The notes under the pieces were generated by a model. That model did not search any database, had not been told where the DNA came from, and was given only the letters and a program-made list of their open reading frames with translations. A program made the position numbers and the translations under genes. Positions 7,745 through 12,612 of a stretch of 12,612 bases of DNA are shown piece after piece; the stretch's first letter is position 1; each line of letters begins with the position of its first letter. The DNA comes from CAYQDR01 sp964416315 (GTDB taxonomy: Bacteria; Methylomirabilota; Methylomirabilia; Rokubacteriales; DASRDR01): contig CAYQDR010000130.1 in the NCBI GenBank assembly GCA_964416315.1, forward strand, positions 1-12,612, in the 5' to 3' direction.

Positions 7745-7813
7745 CTACTGGCGCAGCTTGAAGCGCTGGGTCTTGCCGTTCGCGGTATTCGGCAGGTCCT
7801 TCGGCGATCCAGC
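7745..7813 (-). pseudogene. Remnant of a benzoate-CoA-ligase-type 3' end
   Basis: The minus strand reads DLPNTANGKTQRFKLRQ then stop (TAG), matching DLPKTATGKIQRFKLRG at the end of the intact ligase at 8541. The catalytic-Lys motif TxxGK is kept. At DNA level 7752-7799 and 8548-8595 share 44 of 48 bases by hand count; homology resumes at 7805-7813 (matching 8606-8614) after a 5-nt shortening that puts the upstream part out of frame. Nothing upstream of it resembles the rest of a ligase. It is a decayed fragment or the edge of a duplication. Confidence 0.75.
7752..7799 (+). repeat. 48-bp direct repeat, left copy
   Basis: This partner of 8548-8595 has the same orientation, with 44 of 48 bases equal. 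The two copies bracket the small-protein/nucleotidyltransferase pair. Confidence 0.8.
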
Positions 7814-7858
7814 AGCGCGCGATCGACCAAAGCGCGCCACCGTCCGGGCGCGACGCGC

Positions 7859-7864
7859 TATAGT
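7859..7864 (+). promoter_or_regulatory. -10-like hexamer TATAGT for the small protein gene
   Basis: TATAGT with 8 nt (AGGGGCGC) before the ATG at 7873. The AGGGG in between could double as a ribosome site if transcription starts further upstream. No clear -35 is seen. Confidence 0.45.
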
Positions 7865-7872
7865 AGGGGCGC

Positions 7873-8070
7873 ATGGATCGGTCGCGCTTCGTGACCCGGC
7901 TCCGCCGTCTGGGGGACGACGAGGAGCCGTACGTGGACAGGCTGACGGCCGCCGAGCGTCTGGATCTCGTCTGGCCACTCACCCTGCAAGCGTGGGGTTT
8001 CAAAGAGGGGCTGACGGATGAACCGCGACTTCTTCGACATGTTGTCCGCACTCTCCGGGGAGGGCGTTGA
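7873..8070 (+). CDS. Small unknown protein paired with nucleotidyltransferase
   Basis: A 65-aa basic protein with a middle segment RLTAAERLDLVWPLTLQAWGFK and a tail RLLRHVVRTLRGGR. It overlaps the nucleotidyltransferase gene by 53 nt in a different frame. From memory, short proteins with an AERL...WPLT..AW core and an RHVVR..RG end are often found directly before such nucleotidyltransferases, which makes both frames likely to be real despite the long overlap. Function is unknown; a partner in a toxin-antitoxin-like pair is one possibility. Confidence 0.65.
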   Translation: MDRSRFVTRLRRLGDDEEPYVDRLTAAERLDLVWPLTLQAWGFKEGLTDEPRLLRHVVRTLRGGR

Positions 8071-8464
8071 GTACCTGGTGGTCGGCGCCTACGCCCTCGC
8101 CGCGCACGGCTTGCCTCGGGCCACGGGCGACCTCGACGTCTGGGTGCGCCCGACCACCGACAACGCCGAGCGGGTGCTGCGGGCGCTCCGGTCGTTCGGG
8201 GCTCCTGTCCTCGATCTGACGCGGGACGATCTCCTCAGGCCGGACACCGTCTTTCAGATTGGCGTCGCGCCCGCCCGCATCGACCTGCTCACCGGCGTGT
8301 CCGGTCTCACGTTCGACGAGGCGTGGCCGTCGCGGATCAGCGTCACGCTGGAAGGCCTGCCGGTTCCGGTGATCGGCTTCGACGAGCTCCTTCGCAACAA
8401 GGAAGCGTCGGGGCGACCACAGGATCTGGCCGACGCCGCGTGGCTCCGCAGCCGGAAGAAATAG
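8018..8464 (+). CDS. MNT-like nucleotidyltransferase
   Basis: A 148-aa minimal nucleotidyltransferase of the DNA polymerase beta superfamily. It has VVGAYALAAHG (21-31), GDLDVWV with D38 and D40, a third acidic residue D89 in ARIDLLTG, and a C-terminal LLRNKEASGRPQDLADAAWL helix typical of this group. AGAGGGG upstream of the ATG at 8018 supports the start inside the preceding gene. Such proteins act in toxin-antitoxin pairs (MNT/HEPN or AbiE-like), but no HEPN partner is visible; the 65-aa protein is the only candidate. The pair sits between two direct copies of a ligase 3' end. Biochemical activity cannot be read from sequence. Confidence 0.85.
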   Translation: MNRDFFDMLSALSGEGVEYLVVGAYALAAHGLPRATGDLDVWVRPTTDNAERVLRALRSFGAPVLDLTRDDLLRPDTVFQIGVAPARIDLLTGVSGLTFDEAWPSRISVTLEGLPVPVIGFDELLRNKEASGRPQDLADAAWLRSRKK

Positions 8465-8540
8465 CCGGCCGTTCCCGCTCCGGAATCAACGCGCTGGTGT
8501 TCGAGTGGTGGACGTTCCGCTCGGTGGCGGCCGGACCAAG

Positions 8541-10091
8541 TCAGCCCCGCAGCTTGAAGCGCTGGATCTTGCCCGTCGCGGTCTTCGGCAGGTCCGGCAC
8601 GAACTCGATCCAGCGGGGGTACTTGTAGGGGGCGAGCTTGCCCTTGACGAACCCCTTCAGCTCCTCGGCGAGGGCGGCAGAGGGCGCCGCGGGCTCCTTG
8701 AGGACCACGTAGGCCTTCGGCTTGACGAGCCGCTCGTCGTCCGCCTGGCCGACGACCGCGGCCTCCAGCACGGCCGGGTGCTGGATCAGGGTCGCTTCGA
8801 TCTCGACGGGGGAGACCCAGATCCCGCCGACCTTGAGCATGTCGTCCGCCCGCCCGGCGAACCAGTAGTAGCCGTCGGGGTCCTGGGAGTACTTGTCCCC
8901 CGTCTGGATCCAGGGGCCGAGGAGCGTCTCCTTGGTCTTCTCGTGCTTGTTCCAGTAGTAGGCCATCGTGGAGTCGCCCTTGACCCGGAGGTTGCCGATT
9001 TCCCCCCGGGGGACCGGTTGCCCCTGCTCGTCCACGATCGCGCACTCGTAGCCCGGCACGGGCATCCCCGACGAGCCCGGGCGGACTGCCCCCGGCCGGT
9101 TGGAGAGGAAGACGTGCAGGATCTCCGTCGTGCCGATCCCGTCGATCAGCTCCACGCCGAAGCGCTCGCGCCAGCGGGTGTAGAGCGCCTCGGGCAGCGC
9201 CTCGCCGGCCGAGATCGAGAGGCGGAGCGAGGAGAGGTCGAAGCGCTTCTCCGCCTCCTTCACGGCGAGCATCCCCGCGTAGAGGGTCGGCACCCCGAAG
9301 AAGAGCGTCGGGCGATGGCGGGTGAGCAGCTCGAAGACCGCCTCGGGGGTCGGCCGGTGGGGGTAGAGCACACTCTGGGCGCCCACACCCATCGGGAAGT
9401 ACCCGGCGTTGCCGAGGCCGTAGGCGAAGAAGAGCTTCGCCGCCGAGTAGACCTTGTCGGTCGCGCGGTAGCCGACGACCTGCTTGGCGTAGGTCTCCGT
9501 GCAGACCACCATGTCGTGGTGGAGGTGCACCGCCCCCTTCGGGGACCCGGTGGACCCCGAGGAGTAGAGCCAGAAGGCGGCGTCGTCCCGGGAGGTCGGC
9601 GCCGCCTCGAGCGTGGCGGCCGCGCGGGCGACGCGCTCCTCGTACGCGAGGTACGGCCCGGGCTTGCCACCCGCGACCAGGACGTGCTCGAGGAACGGCG
9701 CCTGCGGAAGCACCGGGCCCGCCTCGGCGAGGAGCGGCGCGGACACGACGGCGACCCGCGCGCGGCTGTCGTTCAGGAAGTAGAGGTAATCCTGGGCGCG
9801 CATCAGCGTGTTGACCGGGATGGGGACGGCCCCGATCTTGATCGCGCCCCAGAACGTCCCGAGGAACTCCGGGGCGTCCAGGCAGAGCATGAGGACGCGG
9901 TCCTCCATCCCGGTCCCCAGCTCGCGCAGCGCGTTCCCGGTGCGGTTCGCGAGGTCCTGGACCTCCCCATACGTGAGGACGCGGTCCTCGCAGTGGAAGG
10001 CCGGGGCCGCGCCCCGCCCCTCGGCGACGTGCCGGTCCACGAAGTAGGTGGCGACGTTGAACTGCGCGGGCAGGGTCTCGGATGCGTTCAT
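8541..10091 (-). CDS. Benzoate-CoA ligase-type acyl-CoA synthetase
   Basis: A 516-aa adenylate-forming enzyme. It has the P-loop YSSGSTGSPKG (176-186), GIGTTE (318-323), TGD (397-399), hinge GRADDMLK (413-420) and catalytic K508 in PKTATGK. The beginning NVATYFVDRHV and the AYGLGNAGYFPM segment (223-234) resemble the benzoate/4-hydroxybenzoate-CoA ligase family (BadA, HbaA, BclA) from memory. It converts an aromatic acid, CoA and ATP to aroyl-CoA, AMP and PPi in the cytoplasm, the entry step for the ring-processing genes on the other strand. The ATG at 10091 is chosen because GGGGAGGAG precedes it and homologues begin near here; a 30-residue longer frame is unlikely. Exact substrate (benzoate or substituted) is not determined. 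It is convergent with the nucleotidyltransferase pair. Confidence 0.9.
   Translation of the reverse strand: MNASETLPAQFNVATYFVDRHVAEGRGAAPAFHCEDRVLTYGEVQDLANRTGNALRELGTGMEDRVLMLCLDAPEFLGTFWGAIKIGAVPIPVNTLMRAQDYLYFLNDSRARVAVVSAPLLAEAGPVLPQAPFLEHVLVAGGKPGPYLAYEERVARAAATLEAAPTSRDDAAFWLYSSGSTGSPKGAVHLHHDMVVCTETYAKQVVGYRATDKVYSAAKLFFAYGLGNAGYFPMGVGAQSVLYPHRPTPEAVFELLTRHRPTLFFGVPTLYAGMLAVKEAEKRFDLSSLRLSISAGEALPEALYTRWRERFGVELIDGIGTTEILHVFLSNRPGAVRPGSSGMPVPGYECAIVDEQGQPVPRGEIGNLRVKGDSTMAYYWNKHEKTKETLLGPWIQTGDKYSQDPDGYYWFAGRADDMLKVGGIWVSPVEIEATLIQHPAVLEAAVVGQADDERLVKPKAYVVLKEPAAPSAALAEELKGFVKGKLAPYKYPRWIEFVPDLPKTATGKIQRFKLRG
8548..8595 (+). repeat. 48-bp direct repeat, right copy (within ligase 3' end)
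   Basis: This lies in the last codons of the ligase gene and matches 7752-7799. Confidence 0.8.
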
Positions 10092-10330
10092 CCCTGGCTC
10101 CTCCCCGGGGTGGGTGTCCGTACCGGGCCGCCACGCGCCGGCCCGAGAGTGAGGGTAGACGACCCCTCCGTCGTTCGGCAAGGGGCACCCATCGGCATCA
10201 GCCGTCTGGTGCGGACGTGCTCCGGGCGCGCGCCCGTCCGCCAGTCCCCGGCCCTCGGCGTCTCGGCCTGACGATCCCGCGATCGATGATCCTCCGGGCG
10301 GACGAGGTCATCCGGTGAGCGGCAGTAGGA

Positions 10331-10349
10331 TCGATCCGCGCCGGATCGA
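10331..10349 (+). other. Perfect 8-bp hairpin in the 348-nt gap upstream of the ligase gene
   Basis: The gap 10092-10439 has no gene that I can support. It contains TCGATCCG (10331-10338) and CGGATCGA (10342-10349) with loop CGC, an 8-bp perfect stem without a T tract. It could be an operator or a terminator for the nucleotidyltransferase gene reading leftward from 10440. No clear promoter for the ligase was found in the gap. Confidence 0.4.
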
Positions 10350-10393
10350 GGTGGGTTGTCGGCCGCCATCCACCAGTCGGTGTGACCGGTCGG

Positions 10394-10436
10394 CTCTCCC
10401 CGTCCCTTTCCCGCGGGCGGGGGAGGGGTGAGGGAG
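10394..10436 (+). repeat. GC-rich intergenic element, copy A
   Basis: The sequence runs from CTCTCCCC to GGGGTGAGGGAG and resembles 11056-11100 in its ends (CTCT.CCCC and GTGAGGGAG) and its G-run layout. It lies directly after the stop of the second nucleotidyltransferase. It looks like the widespread C/G-run inverted-repeat elements of high-GC genomes. Confidence 0.45.
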
Positions 10437-10439
10437 AAG

Positions 10440-11012
10440 TCAGCGCGGAGGCTGCTCGAGCAGGGCGCGCTCGGCGGCCGTCAGTTCGCCCGCCAGCTCG
10501 GGAGCCGCCTCGATCAGCGCCTGGGCGTCCGCGAGGTCCTGCAGGCGCTTGGAGCGTCGCCGGGCCGGATCCGAAGCGGATCGCAGCTTCTCGTGCAGGA
10601 GGTCGACTCTCCGAATCACGCGGAGCCCAACATCCTCCAGCCGGACCACCTCCGCCCGATCGATCGCTCCGGCCAGCGCCGGGTCGTCCGTGAACTGCAC
10701 GGGAATGCCGTCGTCGCTGTCCCAATTCTCGGAGTGGCTGAACCGCCCGGTCTGAACGAATCCGGCTGCCGCGAGCCGATCGCGCGGGATCTCCGCGAGC
10801 GCGCGTACCGCCACGTCGATGTCGAGTGTCGTCCGGGGCTCCGCCTGGTGGACCTGGAGCGCCACGCCGCCGATGATCGCGTACCGGACGTCGGCCTCCG
10901 CGAGGACCCGGGCCAGGCGCAGCAGAGCGGGCCGCTTCGTGCGCTCCATCTCCCCCCGCAGTCGATACCACTGCCAGTCCAGCAGGAACCCCGTGTCGAG
11001 CCCGCGAGTCAT
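10440..11012 (-). CDS. Nucleotidyltransferase, AbiEii-like
   Basis: A 190-aa protein (195 aa if the upstream ATG at 11027 is used). It has the nucleotidyltransferase signature IIGGVALQVHQ followed by TTLDIDVAV, giving the GG ... DxD active-site pattern, and a C-terminal DLLHEKLRSASDPARRRSKRLQDLADAQAL region typical of AbiEii/MNT-type enzymes. A TATGAT hexamer overlaps the first ATG, which favours the ATG at 11012. Proteins of this kind are often toxins or antitoxins in phage-defence or TA pairs; no partner gene is adjacent (the stop is followed by the GC-rich element). The fold assignment is firm, the role is not. Confidence 0.82.
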   Translation of the reverse strand: MTRGLDTGFLLDWQWYRLRGEMERTKRPALLRLARVLAEADVRYAIIGGVALQVHQAEPRTTLDIDVAVRALAEIPRDRLAAAGFVQTGRFSHSENWDSDDGIPVQFTDDPALAGAIDRAEVVRLEDVGLRVIRRVDLLHEKLRSASDPARRRSKRLQDLADAQALIEAAPELAGELTAAERALLEQPPR

Positions 11013-11022
11013 GGTGGCGGCC

Positions 11023-11028
11023 ATCATA
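11023..11028 (-). promoter_or_regulatory. Extended -10-like TGCTATGAT for the second nucleotidyltransferase
   Basis: TATGAT preceded by TGC forms an extended -10, with 10 nt to the ATG at 11012. Transcription would start about 4 nt before that codon. Confidence 0.45.
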
Positions 11029-11055
11029 GCACGCGCGCTCCGGGGCCCCCACAGC

Positions 11056-11100
11056 CTCTACCCCCCGGACACGCGGGGGGAGAGGGCGGGGGTGAGGGAG
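11056..11100 (+). repeat. GC-rich intergenic element, copy B
   Basis: This is similar in layout to 10394-10436. It contains the 7-bp hairpin CCCCCCG (11061-11067)/CGGGGGG (11074-11080). The two copies flank the second nucleotidyltransferase gene. The rest of 11028-11227 shows no gene. Confidence 0.45.
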
Positions 11101-11200
11101 GAGGCGTCGGGGCTACGAGGGGTGGCCGGTTCGGGGCCCCTCTTCGCTCTTCGCCGCCCCCCGCGCCGCCGCCAGCATCGCCTACCCCGGGCACGGTGGA

Positions 11201-11221
11201 CCAGCGGAAGGGCCGCGCTGG
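11201..11221 (-). terminator. Possible hairpin terminator of the toxin-antitoxin operon
   Basis: CCAGCG (11201-11206) pairs with CGCTGG (11216-11221), 7 nt beyond the toxin-frame stop. No T run follows on the minus strand, so this is only a candidate. Confidence 0.25.
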
Positions 11222-11227
11222 CTGCAG

Positions 11228-11535
11228 TTAGGCGCCCCTGCGGAGCCGAGCCCGGATTCCTCGGGGATCGCGCCGGCCGTGGGCACATGCCAGGACAACC
11301 ACGAACGTCTCAAGCGGCCGATACCAGAGGACGTAGGGAAATCGTCGTAGAAGAGCCCGGCGGGCCCCTTGGTATCGCTCCGGATACGCGAGCGGGTTGT
11401 CGGCGATGCGCGCGATCACGTCGTCAACCGCTGCGCGGAACTCGGCGCCGAGGCCTGACGCTGACTGTCATACCAGTCCTCGATCGCCTCCAAGTCGAGC
11501 CCGGCAGCTCGACGGAGCAGGACTGGTAACGTCAA
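11228..11535 (-). pseudogene. ParE/RelE-like toxin gene broken by a frameshift
   Basis: Two frames together spell a complete ParE-family toxin. The N-terminal half, from a TTG at 11535, reads TLPVLLRRAAGLDLEAIEDWYDSQR. The rest, in another frame, reads GLGAEFRAAVDDVIARIADNP, then the ParE signature FPYVLWYRPLETFVVVLACAHGRRDP, to a TAA at 11228. The switch falls near 11451-11462, where one base appears to be missing; the first frame runs on into unrelated residues, and the second is closed upstream by a TGA at 11468-11470. The TTG start overlaps the antitoxin stop (TTGA), as in an intact operon. ParE toxins inhibit gyrase and RelE types cut mRNA; which applies cannot be told. A sequencing error is the main alternative to a true loss. 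Confidence 0.8.
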
Positions 11536-11750
11536 CGACGCCGCTGCTCGAGGCGGGCTCTAACTTCGGGCCAGGGGCTATGATCTCCGGGATTAGCCTC
11601 GAGATCGGCAAGCCGAGCGTCAAGAAGGGCACGTTCCTCGGCCGTAACAGGAATGTCCTGTTCCGAGAGCGTGTCCCACAGTGCCTCGATCAGTTGCAGC
11701 CGATCGCTCGGGCTGAGCCTCAGCGCCTCTGCCAGCAGATCCGCGTTCAT
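11532..11750 (-). CDS. Addiction-module antitoxin (small helical component)
   Basis: A 72-aa acidic helical protein of the 'addiction module component' type usually encoded just before a ParE/RelE toxin. Recognisable parts are LLAEALRLSPSDRLQLIEALWDTL, then TAEERALLDARLADLEANP and the end PWPEVRARL. It would bind and neutralise the toxin. Its stop overlaps the toxin's TTG start. It starts 6 nt after a TATACT hexamer with no Shine-Dalgarno between, so the message may be leaderless. The antitoxin frame is intact while the toxin frame is broken. Confidence 0.88.
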   Translation of the reverse strand: MNADLLAEALRLSPSDRLQLIEALWDTLSEQDIPVTAEERALLDARLADLEANPGDHSPWPEVRARLEQRRR

Positions 11751-11756
11751 GGCACG

Positions 11757-11762
11757 AGTATA
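11757..11762 (-). promoter_or_regulatory. -10-like hexamer TATACT for the toxin-antitoxin operon
   Basis: TATACT on the minus strand with 6 nt to the antitoxin ATG. No good -35 is seen at the expected place. Confidence 0.5.
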
Positions 11763-11788
11763 CCCCTATCTTGCCGGCGACGGGTTCA

Positions 11789-11801
11789 GGCGTTTAACGC
11801 C
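11789..11801 (-). promoter_or_regulatory. Palindrome GGCGTTTAACGCC upstream of the antitoxin gene
   Basis: A perfect inverted repeat with 6-bp arms (GGCGTT/AACGCC) and one central base, 26 nt upstream of the TATACT box. Many TA operons are controlled by their own antitoxin or complex, so it is a candidate operator, although this antitoxin family is not known to me for a defined DNA site. Confidence 0.4.
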
Positions 11802-11867
11802 AGCGCTCAGCGGGCGGGGCGAGCAACGCGAGCCGCGATCCGCTGCAGCGGTCTGTTCGGCGATGTC

Positions 11868-12425
11868 TCACGACGCAGCCAGTGGGGTCCAGCCGAACTC
11901 CAGCTCAAATCGACGACGATAAAGCGTGTCCACCTGACGCGGAGCCATGCGAATGTACCGCTCGGCATTCCGGCGCTGTTCGTGTGGAAGATCTCGCAGG
12001 TACTGGACAGCGTCCTCCACCGTCGGTACCCGACCGTCTTCTCCGCGGAATCGTGGCGGCAGGGCTGTCCACACTACAGCACTCAGGCCGAGGCCTTGGG
12101 CCCAGACTCCTATGCTCGGCGGCTCGGAGGCGTGCTGGTCGGCGGTCGACCACACCGCGATATTCTTCTCGTGGTTCTTCTCGGACAGCCCCTCTCGTTT
12201 GCCGAGCGCCTTCCGAGCTTCCGCGAGCTCGCTTACCGAGAACGGTGCCCATAGGCTCCGAACCTCGGTCCCGGTTGGTAGGAGAACGAGGGTGAGCCGG
12301 CCGTCGGACGACTGCCTGGCGAACTCGACTCGAAGTAGCGGGCCGTCCTCGAACCACTTGTCCTGGACTGGGAGCTCTCGCGAGTCCCAAACCAGCGAGC
12401 CCCAGCCGAGGCACGCGATCACCAT
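11868..12425 (-). CDS. Unknown protein, GGCT-like N-terminus
   Basis: A 185-aa protein starting MVIACLGWGSLVWDSRELPV. The ACLGWGSLVW opening resembles the xYGSLxW phosphate-binding loop of gamma-glutamylcyclotransferase-fold proteins (ChaC, BtrG), and the FARQSSDGRLTLVLLP stretch would suit that barrel; this is a structural guess, not an assignment. The C-terminal half has VPTVEDAVQYLRDLPHEQRRNAERYIRMAPRQVDT. ATG 12425 is chosen because GAGGGGAG lies just upstream; the frame stays open to 12557, but that extension looks non-coding. Base composition is less GC-rich than the catabolic genes, suggesting separate origin. Its nearest neighbour is the toxin-antitoxin pair, with no overlap. Confidence 0.72.
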   Translation of the reverse strand: MVIACLGWGSLVWDSRELPVQDKWFEDGPLLRVEFARQSSDGRLTLVLLPTGTEVRSLWAPFSVSELAEARKALGKREGLSEKNHEKNIAVWSTADQHASEPPSIGVWAQGLGLSAVVWTALPPRFRGEDGRVPTVEDAVQYLRDLPHEQRRNAERYIRMAPRQVDTLYRRRFELEFGWTPLAAS

Positions 12426-12442
12426 CGATCTCCCCTCAAAGT

Positions 12443-12462
12443 CGCCGAACGTGAATTCGGCG
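12443..12462 (-). promoter_or_regulatory. Inverted repeat upstream of the GGCT-like gene
   Basis: CGCCGAA (12443-12449) and TTCGGCG (12456-12462), 7-bp arms with a 6-nt loop, just upstream of that gene's ribosome site. It is a possible operator or leader hairpin. Confidence 0.35.
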
Positions 12463-12581
12463 GAACCATCGAGAAACGGTGACGCAGCGCACGCTGCAGT
12501 GTAGTAGCGCCGTAGGGCTCGGAATCGACCGGAGATATCAGCGTGGAGGTTCCACAACTTAGGGCCCGCGCATAAATAATG

Positions 12582-12594
12582 TCTACATTGTAGA
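12582..12594. promoter_or_regulatory. AT-rich block with palindrome TCTACATTGTAGA at the window edge
   Basis: A perfect palindrome (6-bp arms, one central T) in an AT-rich block (from about 12571) that contrasts with the rest of the window. It may be an operator/promoter for the leftward gene at 12425 or for a rightward gene beyond the window. Apart from this, 12463-12612 shows no gene. Confidence 0.4.
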
Positions 12595-12612
12595 GGTTGG
12601 CGTGTACGCTGC

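Noticed and set aside
8465..8534. Inverted CCGGCCG (8465-8471) and CGGCCGG (8528-8534) as a shared terminator between convergent genes
   Set aside because: The 56-nt spacing and absence of T tracts make it weak; short GC palindromes of this kind are frequent here by chance.
10092..10181. 30-residue N-terminal extension of the CoA ligase
   Set aside because: A GGGGAGGAG site precedes the ATG at 10091, and the family begins near NVATYF; the extension is unlike protein sequence.
8505..10271. Long plus-strand open frame (588 codons) opposite the CoA ligase gene
   Set aside because: Low-complexity antisense frame; all adenylate-forming motifs are on the minus strand.
11789..11801. GTTTAAC inside the palindrome as an integron attC core site
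   Set aside because: No second pair of core sites, no 59-base-type structure and no integrase in the window.
12426..12557. N-terminal extension of the GGCT-like gene by 44 residues
   Set aside because: A good GAGGGGAG site precedes the internal ATG at 12425, and the extension has an inverted repeat and no conserved-looking sequence.

Overview
The window is GC-rich throughout (by eye about 70% G+C, somewhat lower in the last 1 kb). It has dense short operons, strong GGAGG-type ribosome sites on the catabolic genes, and no tRNA, rRNA, transposase or CRISPR array. Gene content points to a soil or subsurface bacterium with anaerobic (or low-oxygen) aromatic or alicyclic acyl-CoA metabolism. A phylum cannot be fixed from this sequence; Rokubacteria/Methylomirabilota-like or deltaproteobacterial-type lineages would fit.

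Region 1 (1-3790, + strand): an operon for a molybdenum oxidoreductase of the class II DMSO-reductase type (the ethylbenzene dehydrogenase / dimethylsulfide dehydrogenase / nitrate reductase NarG group). It holds the 3' end of the catalytic alpha subunit, a small unknown 88-aa protein, the four-cluster Fe-S beta subunit, a TorD-type assembly chaperone, and an unknown 319-aa protein with a C-terminal zinc-ribbon-like tail. Three perfect hairpins in a row separate the structural genes from the chaperone gene. No haem gamma subunit or obvious membrane anchor is seen directly downstream.

Region 2 (3948-7185, + strand): a dienoyl-CoA hydratase of the cyclohexa-1,5-diene-1-carbonyl-CoA hydratase (Dch/BamR) type, a BadH-like short-chain dehydrogenase, an amidohydrolase-fold protein that has lost the usual HxH metal motif, and a small membrane protein. 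A 101-bp direct repeat sits in the gap on each side of the dehydrogenase gene. On the minus strand at 8541-10091 lies a benzoate-CoA-ligase-type enzyme. Together these suggest activation of an aromatic acid to its CoA thioester, then hydration and oxidation of a dearomatised ring. The ring reductase and a standard ring-opening hydrolase (Oah or BadI) are not in the window; the odd amidohydrolase sits where a ring-opening enzyme could be.

Region 3 (7225-8464 and 10440-12612): accessory genes. A Cys-rich unknown protein, a small protein overlapping a MNT-like nucleotidyltransferase, a second nucleotidyltransferase, a type II toxin-antitoxin pair whose ParE-like toxin is broken by a frameshift, and a GGCT-like unknown protein. 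A decayed fragment of a ligase 3' end lies on the far side of the first nucleotidyltransferase pair, so the pair is bracketed by 48-bp direct repeats. Four of these accessory genes have a TAnnnT -10 hexamer only 6-10 nt before the ATG and no convincing Shine-Dalgarno, or a poor one, which suggests leaderless or near-leaderless transcripts, unlike the catabolic genes.
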